Origin: Loripinus fragilis
Lineage: Eukaryota > Mollusca > Bivalvia > Lucinida > Lucinidae
Direction: 5' to 3'
DNA length: 64,000 nucleotides
Assembly (NCBI GenBank): GCA_964019695.1
Contig: CAXHUL010000503.1
Location: 992,001 to 1,056,000 of the forward strand
The notes below the pieces were generated by a model. The model did not search any database and was not told the origin of the DNA. It was given only the letters and a program-made list of their open reading frames with translations. Positions 1 to 10,989 of this stretch are shown in pieces. The translations under genes and the position numbers were made by a program. Numbering within the stretch: position 1 is the stretch's first letter; each line of letters begins with the position of its first letter.

Positions 1-900
1 AAACCACGATCAGGACCAACAGAACACTCTTATAGTGTTCCTGAGCATTTTTTCAAAAAAAATTTGAAAAAAGCCAGTAGATAACTAAAAGCATGAGAAA
101 TTACCCAGCATGCAAAGATATAAGTACAGAATGATTGCAAAGGAATGTGTCATAATATAACTAAACTTATTTCTTATGAAAAAAAATATACAGAAACCAT
201 GCTAATTCTACTTCTAATCTTTATGTACTTTATATTAAAGCTGCATACTCTGTAACTAAGAACATTTTTCGAAAAAAATATTTCCTTTTTAAATCATTTG
301 TAAAAGTAGAATTAAGTTATATTAATGTCACAATAAATCTAATTTCTACAGCTGAAAACTGCATGGAAAAGTGAATTATCTTATAAAAACAAGTGCTTTT
401 TCTCTTATTTGTAATTATTTGCGTCCCTCCAATAATTCTAGACAGGTAATTTTTAACATAAATGCTGTTGTTTTGGTACTAATAATTTGTTAATTATGAC
501 GAAAAAGGTAAAATGTATACCTGAATTCTAGTATTTTTACTGTGTTCTTGAAAAATAGAAACATTATTTCTAAAATGAAAAGATCAAAAGTTACAGACTA
601 TGCAGCTTTAAACTAGCGCACAATATGAACCAAACTCGGAGGTTGGTGCTAGAGAACCCTGTAGAGAACCCATTCCTGTCATTTATTCCTTATTCCGTAG
701 AAAAAGTATTTTATGGGCTTTGGTCCTGGTTTTTTGAGCTGCAGAACATCATTCCCTGCCCCCTTGTGCCAAAAACATTCCGCGCCACCTTGTGCCAGAA
801 AGCCACCTTCATATAACATGTAAAATAAGGGAACACATATACAGACAAAAGTTTTTGCTGGCACAATGAAACAAAATCCATAATTTTCCTAATTTGTATA
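1..900. other. AT-rich stretch, no gene seen
   Basis: AT-rich sequence with short A and T runs. Open frames of about 60-90 codons occur on both strands near 625-980 and overlap each other. They have no splice borders or recognisable domain, so they are not called as genes. Confidence 0.6.
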
Positions 901-923
901 GATGTACTACAACCTTTGAGTAA

Positions 924-1127
924 GGTTAAGTCGGGTATATTCGGACGGACAGCTAAACTCAGGCAGTGACCTTGTTTCATATTTCAAATATTGCAATTAA
1001 AAATAAATTAACTAAGCAGTGAAAATGCTGATGAGGCGGCTCATAAGGAGCCGTCTCGTCTGGATTTACACTGTTTGCAAATGTGTGTCTGAATTTACCT
1101 GATGTCCGAATTTACCCGACTTTAACC
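924..1127. mobile_element. MITE with TAA target duplication
   Basis: A 204-bp element with terminal inverted repeats of about 23 bp. The left end begins GGTTAAGTCGGGTA and the right end is its complement with few changes. It is flanked by TAA on both sides (921-923 and 1128-1130), as seen with PIF/Harbinger-like elements. A GC-rich hairpin, GGCGGCTCATAAGGAGCCG, lies inside near 1037-1056. No protein is encoded, so it must be non-autonomous. Confidence 0.75.
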
Positions 1128-1130
1128 TAA

Positions 1131-1668
1131 TGGCTCATTTTATTTCAAAAGATTGATGCATAACAAGTAACATGAGCCAGTCAGCCTGGAACATCTATGT
1201 GTGTCACAATATTATAGTAAATATAAGTAAATATCTGAAACCCCTATTTCTAGATCTATATTTGTAATATTGTAAATACAGCCAGGCTTCAAGACTTTTT
1301 ATTTATCTTCTATGTGCTCTTTATTCCTGAAGGATCCAGGTCTCCATATTATTTATTGCAAGAATCTATACTTTTGAAAATGGTGTAGATCCAGTCTCGA
1401 TCAGCTGGTTCCTGAGGTCAGCTCATCCTGTTTGACACCATTTTATCTTGATAATGAATCAACATTAATAATATGGTTGCACCATAGATTTCAAATTGGA
1501 AAATCAATTAGTGTGAGCTACCAATCAAAAACTTAAATTTGTGCTAATAGGAACACAAGCCTTTGTTAGATCAAGTACAATATGTTAGATGGTATATGTT
1601 CCATGGTATAAAATACATGTACATGGGAATGTATTTCCAGAATTGAGCAAGATAAACCAGAGAATTAA
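1131..1668. other. intergenic, no gene seen
   Basis: AT-rich sequence with scattered fragments resembling the local inverted-repeat families, for example a degraded TGATCTGG-type hairpin near 1390-1450. No open frame with splice borders was found. Confidence 0.5.
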
Positions 1669-1776
1669 TATAATGGTATCTCCACTAGCGAAAGAGAGCA
1701 CACCACCAAGGAAATACTTCCAGCAGCTAAGGACATTCTAGGGGTACGCCAAATGAGCCAACATTTGTATCTGCAG

Positions 1777-2045
1777 GTGAAAAAAAAAGATCGAGGCTCA
1801 ATGAGAGATGTGATTCTGAGAGTCAAGAGTTTGGCTCGGAACACAAGGAAGAAGAAGAAGTCTCCAAGACAATTCGGACCTTTGTCATACCACAGGAGCT
1901 TGAAGTTATGTCCTTATATCACACCTATATAGCTTCAAGATCAAAAGCTGATAGTGTCATTCGGGGGATTACACTTCCTTCACAAATTAATCAGCGAATG
2001 AAAAAACAGTACCCATCTTTAACCTTCATGAATATTCATGCTTAG
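1777..2045 (+). CDS. possible terminal coding exon, unknown protein
   Basis: A candidate last exon, or the 3' part of a decayed gene. It follows CTGCAG at 1771-1776, which could be a splice acceptor. The frame starting at 1779 is open for 88 codons to TAG at 2043-2045. The product is charged and hydrophilic, with an acidic HKEEEEVSKT stretch, then residues such as TFVIPQELEVMSLYHTY and a basic end (INQRMKKQYPSL). An AATAAA lies at 2072-2077, 27 bases after the stop, which is good placement for a polyadenylation signal. A second frame (about 1669-1931, including EILPAAKDILGVRQMSQHLY) overlaps it and is also open. The two could be one coding sequence broken by an indel in the A9 tract at 1780-1788. 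I do not recognise the family. Earlier exons were not identified. Confidence 0.4.
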
Positions 2046-2071
2046 CTCCACATACTATGAATAATTATATA

Positions 2072-2077
2072 AATAAA
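2072..2077 (+). promoter_or_regulatory. polyadenylation signal AATAAA
   Basis: A canonical AATAAA 27 bases after the TAG that closes the frame at 1779-2045. Its position supports that frame as a 3' exon, but the sequence is common in AT-rich DNA. Confidence 0.4.
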
Positions 2078-2345
2078 CTTTCATGTCTTTACATCTATAG
2101 AACAAAGAAATTACTTGTCAGGTCTACTTGTGTAGGGCCATATCTTATCATATTTCCTTAAGCAAACATAGCAGACCCTGCTCAGTCAGCTCTTACAAGA
2201 ACTGCCTGATCTGGGTCTGTTTACAAAAGTGTTAAAAGGCGTTGTTATGAGGTAAAGGGTTTACTCTTTGCCTCGTGGGTAATTTTGCATGCTTTTGTCA
2301 ACTGCGGACTTCTTACAAAATCAATTTTGCAGGAAAACTATTAGT

Positions 2346-2452
2346 GTGAAACAGTTTGGATCCCAATTAGACCCATCATTTTGTTGGGCCTGATCTATGT
2401 CCAAACTGTTTGCAAAGATAATCAGCAGGTGACACTAGTAGGCAAATAGTTA
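2346..2452. repeat. AAACTGTTTG hairpin-type dispersed repeat
   Basis: One of many copies of a dispersed inverted repeat. One arm reads AAACAGTTTGGATCC and the other TCCAAACTGTTTGCAAAG, followed by ATCAGCAGGTGACA. Related copies lie near 8505-8575, 8618-8720, 14660-14760, 15680-15740, 17231-17275, 22420-22520, 31560-31660, 41640-41740, 47225-47310 and 55550-55650. No coding content. Confidence 0.65.
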
Positions 2453-2700
2453 AACCTACATGTGAAGCTATCATGTGAAGAGAGTTGTAAAAGTTGAACT
2501 TGTGAGCAAGAGCTGCACAGAGAGGTATGCTCACACCAATCAGCTATGTGATAACTGCCAACACCTCATGAGCGGGCTCAAATGTACACTGAACAAAATT
2601 TCTGATTGGTCATCTCTGTTTTATTCAATCATAACTATTTCAAAACAATACACCAATCTTTAGTATGGTAAACAAATTAATGAGACCTAAAAATCATATG

Positions 2701-2938
2701 GGCCTAGTCGCGACAAAACCTGTCTTCGGAGGTTTGCAAACAACAAAGGTGCAGACCAGCCTGCGCATGCGTGCAGTCTGATCAGTGCCTTTGTTATTCG
2801 CTTTACGGAAAATACCGTATGTAAACTTCCTACAGGTGAAATTTCAATGTTCTAGCTAGTCTCTGTAGCTGAGAATACTGGTTTGAAACCAGCTTTGTCA
2901 GAAACCCCGAGGACAGGTTTTGTCGCGACGCGGCCCAT
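2701..2938. mobile_element. MITE with GTCGCGACAAAACC ends
   Basis: About 238 bp with inverted ends that match over roughly 35 bp. The core GTCGCGACAAAACCTGTC occurs at 2708 on the plus strand and near 2930 on the minus strand. The interior holds a hairpin-like AGCCTGCGCATGCGTGCAGT. Related ends occur at 18,958 and 23,655. Non-coding. Confidence 0.75.
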
Positions 2939-3033
2939 TATCTTTAATACTTCTTTTGCAAAACTCAAACAAAGGATAACCAATTAGAAAGGATCAATTA
3001 GAAATTGTGGTCAGTGTATTTTGAAGAACTATA

Positions 3034-3814
3034 ATGCACTAGTCATTTGCAACCACTGCCAGCCCCGGGGTATAGCGGGGACTTTGACTTTTTTCCCAAT
3101 TAATCCCTGCTAGAAGTCCTGCACTGCAGGACAATCAGATGGTAAACTCTGGGCTAAATGACCCCGCACTGCGGGGCTCAAGCTGATGGTCAAGTCTCGG
3201 CTAAAAAAACTTGAGCGGCTTGCCCAGGAAGTGTCTTGCTTTTATTTACTTAAAATAATGATATTTAAAACTCAGGCTCCAAAATACAAATGCCACATTA
3301 ATTGACAAGTAATGCCGACATTAGTGGGTGGGGTGAGTTTTGGGAGATATCGTTGGATTTTCAACAACAACAACAAGTTAGTTCCTTCTTTCGGAAGAAA
3401 AACATCATGCCTAATGAAGAAATGTTAAATTAAGTTTATAAACACTGTTCTCTAGTTTTACAAACAAAATTCAACAAATATTGGAATGACTTACGGATGG
3501 AAATAATGAAAAATCGGCAGCAAACTGACCGGAAAATTTTCAGAGATTTCAGTCACACAAATGATCTACCATAAACTCGGGGTACTATCATCAAGATGAA
3601 TTTTCACTTTCAGTGTGTAACTGAGCGGGTGCTAAACATTATCCATGATTTCACAGAAATATATACATGATGCTGTAATCCCCACTATTTTGGCGCAAAA
3701 ACAAAACCACTGCATTCACCTGCCACTGCCAGGACATGGCGAAAGTAAAAACCCGGCACATTTCCCCTGGGGGTGGGGGGGGGGGGCCCCGTGATTACAA
3801 ATGACTAGTGCATA
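3034..3814. mobile_element. TIR element with ACTAGTCATTTG ends
   Basis: About 780 bp bounded by TGCACTAGTCATTTG at the left and its near-perfect complement at 3798-3813. The interior carries small GC hairpins (CCCCGCACTGCGGGG near 3163) and ends in a G/C run. No significant open frame, so it is a non-autonomous DNA element. Confidence 0.65.
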
Positions 3815-3864
3815 AAGTGCATTTAACTATTTCAGACCGATGCTGAAATATTTTACTAATCTCT

Positions 3865-3940
3865 TGGTCAAACAGTGTAGACCCAGATCAGACTGCTCCC
3901 TAAGGAGCTCTCTGATCTGGTTGACACTATTTGCCTCTGC
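3865..3940. repeat. CCAGATCAGACTG hairpin
   Basis: A short foldback with arms GACCCAGATCAGACTGCTCC and its imperfect complement around a GGAGCTC centre. Similar hairpins lie at 26,790-26,950, 32,500-32,650, 37,645-37,705, 40,335-40,380 and 58,800-58,860, so this is a dispersed family. Confidence 0.6.
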
Positions 3941-4336
3941 TCTTCCATAAGTGAATAATTTTAGCAAACATATGCAACAGATGACTAAAGCAGACATTTT
4001 CAGATGCAATTAATGCAGGCTAAGTGTAAATCTTTAGTATACTAGAATGAAATCTACTGCATAATGTATTTGTGAGTAAATAGACCATAAGGTGACCAGC
4101 CAAGGATCAGACCAGCCTGTACAAATACACAGTCTAACAAGAACCTTCACTGCTCATGCTTTATGGTGTCCAAGTAAATGAACAAGAGAACTAGGAATTT
4201 CAAAGTGATATTGCCAAAATAACAGGAAAACACATTATGTAATTGTCTCTCTACTGGCAAATAATGATAAAACGTCTAGAACTAATAGTCTGTCATTAAT
4301 TTCACTGCTAAAGTCTATATTGATGCTAACTGAATG

Positions 4337-4424
4337 CTAGTGTCTTTTTGTTTTTGTTGCTGTTGTTGTTTTGTTGTTTTCATGAAACTCCAGAGATCCA
4401 GGACTGAGACTTGAGGTACAAAAC
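4337..4424 (-). other. acceptor-bounded open frame, weak exon candidate
   Basis: On the minus strand a very good acceptor (a long T tract ending CATTTCAG) precedes an 88-nt stretch. Read in the phase left by the 40,072 donor, it stays open for 29 codons before TAG. The product would be short and rich in Ser, Thr and Lys. The distance (35 kb), low complexity and lack of a nearby AATAAA make this only a weak candidate for the missing 3' end of the PHD gene. Confidence 0.15.
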
Positions 4425-4544
4425 CTGAAATGAAAAAAAAACTATTTAAAAATAAAGAACAAAAAGAGTGAAATGTATCTTTGTCAAGACTAATGCAGGC
4501 CTCCAGATAAGATGACAATATTGATGTTTTTATTCCTCTCACAA

Positions 4545-4940
4545 CATATGTTTTGGGTATTCAAAAGAACCGTCTCAATGAGATGGCTTTTTGAGCACCA
4601 AAAACTTGTTTAAAGTATGTTTTGGGTATTCAAAAGAACCATCTCAATGAGATGGCTTTTTGAGCACCAAAAACTTGTTTAACATATGTTTTGGGTATTC
4701 AAAAGAACCGTCTCAATGAGATGGCTTTTTGACCACCAAAAACTTGTTTAACGTATGTTTTTGGTATTCAAAAGAACCGTCTCAATGGGATGGCTTTTTG
4801 AGCACCAAAAACTTGTTTAACATATGTTTTGGGTATTCAAAAGAACCGTCTTAATGCACCAAAAACTTGTTTAATGTATGTTTTGGGTATTCAAAAGAAC
4901 CGTCTCAATGGGATAGCTTTTTAAGCACCCAAAACTTGTG
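4545..4940. repeat. 69-bp minisatellite carrying half of the GAACCGTCTC palindrome
   Basis: Five to six head-to-tail units of 69 bp, with starts near 4549, 4618, 4687, 4756 and 4825, then a shortened and a diverged unit. Each unit contains TTCAAAAGAACCGTCTCAAT and AGATGGCTTTTTGAGCACC, a degraded foldback related to the palindromes at 38.8, 42.9 and 49.7 kb. No coding role is seen. Confidence 0.85.
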
Positions 4941-5152
4941 CAACCTGAAGGATAAAAATTTATTCAAAATTTTAGTATCCAAATTATTCCTGATCTGAAT
5001 CGAAGACTCCCTGAACATTTTCCCTGCTAGAGATGTCCTTGTCCTCTGCTGACTAGCTTTTCGCAAAGTTTGGCCCAGACAGAATGCCAGTCCTGATCTG
5101 CATCCAAACCATTTGCACTCTAATAAGTGTTTGTTAAAGAATATTTTTGGAT

Positions 5153-5318
5153 TGATTTGATTCTTTACGTCCCAGTCAACATTTTTAGTCATGTCAGGAT
5201 GGGTCTTCCTGGGTTGAACCAGTACCAGAAACACAAGACAGAGCCAACGGTGAGGCTTAAACACCGCAACCCTTCAATCATGAGTCAAGTACTCTACCAC
5301 TAAGCCACTGTGCTCCCA
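5153..5318 (-). mobile_element. SINE-A copy, diverged
   Basis: A tRNA-derived SINE read on the minus strand. The 3' side shows GATTCTTTACGTCCCAGTC and CTTCCTGGGTTGAACCAGTA as seen on the plus strand. The 5' tRNA-like head ends in CACTAAGCCACTGTGCTCCC, the complement of an A-box region. The usual TACTAAGC linker is altered. Older than the copies at 17.7 and 23.2 kb. Confidence 0.75.
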
Positions 5319-5351
5319 TATGCTGCATTTTGTGATGTACATTGATATAAT

Positions 5352-5593
5352 TGAGCCGTGGCATGAGATTTCCAACAATGTGGCATTTTTACATGTGTAG
5401 ACTTGGACGAGCCTGTGCAGCCTCCTGTTAAGCTTAGAAACTCCAAATGGTCTTCAGTCAGTGGCTTAACAATCATAGAATACTCAAGCGACTAGCAAAG
5501 GCTCTGATCAGACTGATCATATGCGCAGGCTGATCTGAGACTTTGCTGGTCGCACATACCACTTTGTTGGAAATCTCATGCACTGGCTCATAT
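5352..5593. mobile_element. MITE with GAGATTTCCAACAA ends
   Basis: About 240 bp with ends matching over roughly 35 bp. The left arm has GCATGAGATTTCCAACAA and the right arm TTGTTGGAAATCTCATGC. The interior has an imperfect foldback with CAGACTGATCATATGCGCAG. Non-coding. A partial relative lies at about 34,500-34,610. Confidence 0.75.
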
Positions 5594-6399
5594 AGTTGAT
5601 ATTTTCAAAGGATCGGTAAATAAAACATTAGGAAATTTAGCCAGTAAACTATCCAAACATCATAAATAGAGATGAGAATTTCACAAGCTGTAAAAGCAGA
5701 TAAAATTAGCAAAATATTTTTACCGACAAAAAATAGAAAATTCATGAATCTGATCAGAGTAGGTTGATGTCCTGGCTGATCCGAGATTTCACTCTGCATA
5801 GATCTATGGTAAATGTACTGAACTTCCAAGCATTAATTTTCTGCCAAAAATGCAAAGGCAAACATTGTAGACCCAGATCAGGGTTTAACCTCTTTGCTAT
5901 TCTGACAAGCATTCTGTCCTGATAACCAACATTTTAATTGGGAATAAAAGAGATAAAGTGTTTGAAATATTAGAACATTTATCCTAATTCTGTGTGTTTT
6001 GACATGCACAAACTCAATAAATCTCCACTTTGAATAAAGAAACCTATCTTATAAAGAGCTATGACAAGTTAACTTTGCAAATTAGGTAATTTTTTATGAT
6101 TGTCTACTTTTCCAAAATCGACATAACAAGAAAAACTATAACATGAAATATCATGTTATACTGGGGCGTTTTAAGTGGCTCATTAACGTTTCACCCAGTT
6201 TAGAGGGCATTAGATATCCACGTAGTGTATATGTATTGTCTTTTGTTTGTTTTTTCTTGTTGTTGTTGTTGTTTTTGTATTCACTTGAGAAGCAATTTGG
6301 ATGGTTTCTAACACATATAAGTAGGCTACATATTTAGATTTTTTTTTCTTGATTTAAAAATAGATTGATCCTTGAAGTTACTGCAAAAGCACTCAGACA

Positions 6400-7196
6400 A
6401 CATATACCCAACAAAAAAAGAAACGCACCACTTAGAACTGTTCAACTCACAGGAAGATCACAAGTGATAGGCCAATTTAGTTTATATCAGTGCGAAGGTA
6501 TGTCAGGTACTGCTGCGTCACACGTCTTTTGCAATCTGGTGTCGAAATTGTGTTAAAGAAAATTGGTCATGAACCAAGTGGGGGTCAAATTGTAAAGTCG
6601 CAGGATATAAGCGTTTTTATAATGCTCTCTTGCTGGATAAGTTAAAGCAATTGGATTCATCTCAGTAAACCAAATTGTACCCAGACATTTATTCTTTGCA
6701 AATTCTATCTTTAAATTCATCATTCGCGATAATTGAACACTAGGTAGCCCATGTTTTGTGACTACACTTTGGATAATGATTCACACTGGAGATAAACCTT
6801 ACAAACATTTAAAGTTTTCAACATTGTTTTAATCAATTTAAAAGATCCTAATTGATGATAATGGATTTTGGAATAATAAAAAAGGATCAATAAAACACAT
6901 TGGTTGTCTCCAAGTATGAAAACATATCGTTTTCATACTTTGCTAATGTAAAACATACTCGGAATTTCATGTAGACAGTAGCGTTGAATTAACGCTTCCA
7001 AAACTCCTTTACCTTTCGCCTTGATGTGTTTTGTGCCTACACAGGGAAAGTACAGATACCCATCTACGTCACATTCAAGTTTTAGTAAATTTTGACCAGA
7101 AATGAATATTCTATGACAATTAACATTTTCGTATTAAAAGGAGATCTTAATGGGAAAATCGTAGTGGTGCGTTTCTTTTTTTGTCGGGTATATAAT
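6400..7196. mobile_element. 800-bp TIR element with AGAAACGCACCACT ends
   Basis: Terminal inverted repeats of about 33 bp: ACAAAAAAAGAAACGCACCA at the left, and its complement ending GTCGGGTATATAA at the right. The borders read as TATAC and GTATA, compatible with a TA-targeting (Tc1/mariner-like) element, but the exact duplication is not clear. No transposase frame is present, so it is non-autonomous. Confidence 0.65.
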
Positions 7197-7204
7197 TTGC
7201 GTAC

Positions 7205-7250
7205 AGAGGGGTTGAGGGTTGGTGCTCAAAAGAACGGTCTCAATGATGCG
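7205..7250. repeat. partial GAACCGTCTC palindrome arm
   Basis: GGTGCTCAAAAGAACGGTCT followed by CAATGATGCG matches one arm of the palindromic hairpin family described at 38,834. The second arm is missing. Confidence 0.5.
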
Positions 7251-8130
7251 TTACTACTATTTTCGGTTAAAATGACGGCGTTTTGCCAGGCGTATACATG
7301 ACTGGGGGTGCTTGATAGATGGATACCGACAGTTATTATATTACAACACTAATAGCACACTATAAGCAAGTGACTAAAGTAGTCTTAATCGCTCCACTTG
7401 TTTAAGAAAAGATTTGTCTTTTTCTTCTGTTTAAAAAAGCAAATGTCCCGAGATAGTGATCATTCGTTTAGAAAACACTAAACTTTGCTACATATTAAAA
7501 GTATTAGCTGTGGACAGAAGATTTAAAAAAAAATCTCCATTATGCTATATGGAAGCTCGGACCCAGTATCCGAGATGGAAGTGATCATCAGTATTTGGTA
7601 AATTTGAACCCAAGAGGCAGTGCTTGCAGTATTTATGTATGGGACTACAAGCTGTGGGTATCATGGTTTCAGAGGAGAAGATTTTTAAGTGTCTCCCCAT
7701 TAATGGAAGCTAATGACTCCTGTGGCATGGCTAGTTTAGACACCAGTAGCATGGATGTAGGAATGACTGTGTTTTCCCATTATAATTCTATGGGAGGTGT
7801 ATATGCCAGGGATCGAATCCAATTAACCCAAAAACCACATTGGACCTTTCCCCTTCATTACCAGTAACCTGACGATGCGTTATATTTAATTTGACTAAAA
7901 ATGGTCTTTTGAAAACATGAACGGAAGATGAGATAACGAAAGTTTGACCATTGGTATTCTTATTCCTCCCACTAATATTCGGCTTGGGTTAGCTAACAAT
8001 ATCGTTACTCAAATGCGCCTGCATTTAGAGTATTGCCCAGTTGATAGAAGGAGGCGAAGGTAGTGAGATCATTCCTAAATGCTCCCATCTACCAATTGTT
8101 TGATTGTTAGATCTACAAAATGGCGTAGAG
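7251..8130. other. intergenic, no gene seen
   Basis: A 90-codon frame at 7595-7867 (plus) has no domain, splice border or supporting context and is treated as chance. A phrase near 7310 (GATGGATACCGAC) recurs near 63,377, suggesting a degraded dispersed repeat. Nothing else is supported. Confidence 0.5.
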
Positions 8131-8137
8131 TGAGGTT

Positions 8138-8340
8138 TTGCCAGTAACGACAACTGCACTTCTTTGAATAAGAAGGAATGAGAATGACTGTAGAAAATAT
8201 TTCATGACCAATTTCAACTTTGGAATGGTGCTGGACTGGAAGAGCGAACCCCATGACAGCCTGGTTGCCAGTCAGCCTCACACACACACACGCACGCACG
8301 ACTAGTATGCGAGACCCACATCGCTGATACGATAGTGGCA
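8138..8340 (-). mobile_element. SINE-B relic with diverged head
   Basis: The body matches SINE-B on the minus strand: GAATGAGAATGACTGTAGAA, then ATTTCATGACCAATTTC and a GCTGGACTGG region where other copies have a GGGCCGGG-type sequence. The tRNA-like head is badly diverged and carries a short CA run at 8278-8292. An old copy. Confidence 0.55.
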
Positions 8341-8342
8341 AA

Positions 8343-8437
8343 ATCTTGTGTCAAATTAATTTTGTTTAAAAAAGTGGCTTATCGCGTCAAAATCTTGTGT
8401 CAAATTAATTTTGTTTAACAAAAGGGCTTATCGCACT
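8343..8437. repeat. two tandem copies of about 55 bp
   Basis: TCTTGTGTCAAATTAATTTT followed by GTTTAA and GGCTTATCGC occurs twice in a row (8343 and 8392). A small local duplication without coding content. Confidence 0.7.
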
Positions 8438-8934
8438 CAAAATGTTGTACAGGAAAGGCTTTCGATCACATGTGAAACTTTGATGACCCAAATTAGAATG
8501 CCGCGGGGCTGATCTGACTCCAAATTGTTTGAAAAGGTTATCAGCAGATGACAATGTCATGTAAAGGTTTAACGCAAAGTTAAAATACATCAGTTCAACT
8601 TCAACTTGTCATAACCTCTAAAGTGTCAAACAATTTGGGCCCCTATCAGGTCCGGACAGAATGTGGGGCCTGATCTGGGTCAAAACTGTTTGCAAATGTT
8701 ATCGGCAGATGACATGTCAGATATTTTAATGCAAAAGGTAAAATACAATGGATTTGAATAAGAGTTGTCAGAACCTAAAGAGTTACCTAAAGAGTTCTGA
8801 CGTGAAAAACAATTTGGATCCTGGTCGGGCCACTATGGTTGTTGTATACATATAGGGATACCCAGGTAGGTTCGAAATTGACAACTTTTTCTCAAATCTA
8901 ACTTTTGTCACAGCATCCAGTCCATCCAAATATT

Positions 8935-8995
8935 GCATGCGCAGATCCAGAGGGGGGAGGGGCAAATGTTGGAGCCCCTCTGAAACCTTGAAAAA
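8935..8995. repeat. fragment of the GCGGATCCAGAGGGGG element
   Basis: ATGCGCAGATCCAGAGGGGG is one end of a dispersed inverted-repeat element seen more completely at 30,983-31,165 and 61,505-61,813. Other fragments lie near 16,693 and 45,885. Confidence 0.6.
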
Positions 8996-9269
8996 ATATA
9001 ATTTTCTTTGAAATAAACCATTGGCATTCTGTAAAATAAGTTCGGGACTAAAGAAACGTTGTCAGAGATTTTCTATGTCAGATGGACCTGGACACCCAGT
9101 AAATGCAATCTTAAGGACATATAATTAGCAGAATAAGGTGTGCTCGATTTAAAATGAACTCATTTATGAATTACAATAAAAGAGATAGAAACTATCCCAA
9201 TATTCTCATTTTCCGATGCATATCAATAGTAGGAGAATACTGCTAAAAATTAGCTTACATGGGATAAAT

Positions 9270-9372
9270 GAAAAAAAAAATTAACGAAGCCTTGTGGATT
9301 CGAACCTGCGACCATTTAAATGCAAAAGTATAACTGTGCGACAGTTACCGTCGCAACCGATTGCGCCATGGT
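9270..9372 (-). repeat. tRNA-like sequence, probably a SINE head
   Basis: On the minus strand the sequence has an A-box-like TGGCGCAATCGGTTGCG and a perfect B-box core GGTTCGAATCC. The two boxes are too far apart and the T-stem does not pair, so this is not a working tRNA gene. It is best read as the head of a tRNA-derived SINE or a tRNA pseudogene. Confidence 0.5.
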
Positions 9373-9906
9373 ATGGTCATCTGTATATCTCTGTATTCGT
9401 AAACGTATAATAATTTGTTATCGCTTATTCAGCATCTTTCTATTTATAGATCTATCCACAGTTACTAAATTTACCCAATATAACGCATATTCTATCAATC
9501 TGTCCGGTCACTGCATCACTATTTTTCACAAGTTATTTTTGTTATTTGATTACAATTTAGCTTCGAAACTTTAGTATACGGGAAATATATATATGACGAA
9601 TTGACAGTGTCCGATATTAGTCACGTAAATCTCTCGCTTCGATTTAGCTGGTTTCCAGCATGCATTGTATCTATATGGTAATAGGTACCAGCTAGGTCCA
9701 AGTTTTCTGAGTTGAGAAGAATTTTTTAACCACGCCCACCTTTGATTGACAGAATTTTAGAAATATATGGGGACTATATGTACTAATTTGAGCATTGCGT
9801 AGTCTGTGAATACTGTCTTTGAATTCGCATTTATATCTTTGTATTTATCGATAAGTTCGCCCCAGAAAAATTTCTTTCAGGATTATCTTCCAAATCTTAC
9901 AGTTTG

Positions 9907-10053
9907 GCATAATCTGGACCCATAATGTTTACAAAGGTTATCAGCAGACAACACTGGCAGATAGAGAATTAAAAGTAAGATATCATTTGAACATGCTGTA
10001 TAAGGCATTCATATACTTATAAATTCTATGATCTCGACCCATAATGTTTACAA

Positions 10054-10100
<47 letters not shown>

Positions 10101-10905
10101 CCGTCTGTTAATTTATTCAGTACTGCCCTGTAACAATTAGACCTTGGTAGCCCAGGGTAGCATACCAAGATTTTTGATCATGCAACTAGCTCATTCATTC
10201 TTCCTTTCATACAATGACATGAAATATATATATATACTGATGATAATTATACAATGGTAATTATGGTATACTTACAGTAACGAAAAAAAAAAAAAAAAAA
10301 AAAAATCATATATATATTTATTGTGATCAGTCTTGCAGGGTTGCTTTCGTTGCCTTCATAGTTAGTTTTTGATTGGCTTGCGCTATAAATAATCATTATG
10401 TGGGGTGGACTGTTATTCTCAGTTTTTTTATTATTTGATACCGATAATTATGTATAAAATTCTTGCTCAACAGGATTACACTATTAACCATTGGTATCGG
10501 TACCATTTTTTTTGAAAGTTGTCAATATCATTATTACTTAAAGCAATCAAACAAAGTTTATCAGCAGACAACACTGGCAGATAGAGAATTAAAAGTAAGA
10601 TATCATTTGAACATGCTGTATAAGGCATTCATATACTTAGAAATTCTATGATCTCGACCCATAATGTTTACAAAGGTTATCAGCAGATAACACTGGCAGA
10701 TAGAGAATTAAAAGTAAGATATAATTTGAACATGCTGTATAAGGCATTCATATACTTAGAAATTCTATGTTCTCGACCCATAATGTTCACAAAGGTTATC
10801 AGCAGATAACACTGGCAGATAGAGAATTAAAAGTAAGATATCATCTGAACTGCTGTATAGGCAATGTAAGGCATCCATTTACTTAGAAATTCTATGTTAC
10901 ATAAA
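9907..10905. repeat. 119-bp tandem array, interrupted
   Basis: Units of 119 bp start at 9917, 10,036, 10,656 and 10,775, each beginning GACCCATAATGTT and containing TTATCAGCAGA and ACACTGGCAGATAGAGAATT. The array is split by the retrocopy at 10,056-10,550. The unit contains part of the AAACTGTTTG dispersed repeat, so a MITE fragment was probably amplified. Confidence 0.8.
10056..10550 (-). pseudogene. poly(A)-tailed retrocopy insertion
   Basis: An insertion of about 495 bp inside the 119-bp array. On the minus strand it ends in a run of 45 A, preceded by AATAAA (plus-strand positions 10,112-10,117). It is flanked by the direct repeat ACAAAG (10,050-10,055 and 10,551-10,556), and the neighbouring units show the uninterrupted site. 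Tail, signal and direct repeat together indicate LINE-driven reverse transcription of an mRNA or long non-coding RNA. No open frame is recognisable, so only a 3' untranslated part may have been copied. A second A run lies at 10,284-10,306. Confidence 0.6.
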
Positions 10906-10989
10906 GTAAAAGTCCTTTGCTAGACTTCAATATTAACAGGATTAAGTCAATTCAAACATAATGAGACTTGCAAACCAAACATCTATGTG

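Noticed and set aside
4337..4424. terminal exon of the PHD gene
   Set aside because: Phase and acceptor fit, but the sequence is low in complexity, 35 kb away, and has no nearby polyadenylation signal. Kept only as a weak candidate.
7595..7867. 90-codon plus-strand frame
   Set aside because: No domain, no splice borders and no conservation clue; length is within chance expectation for this window.
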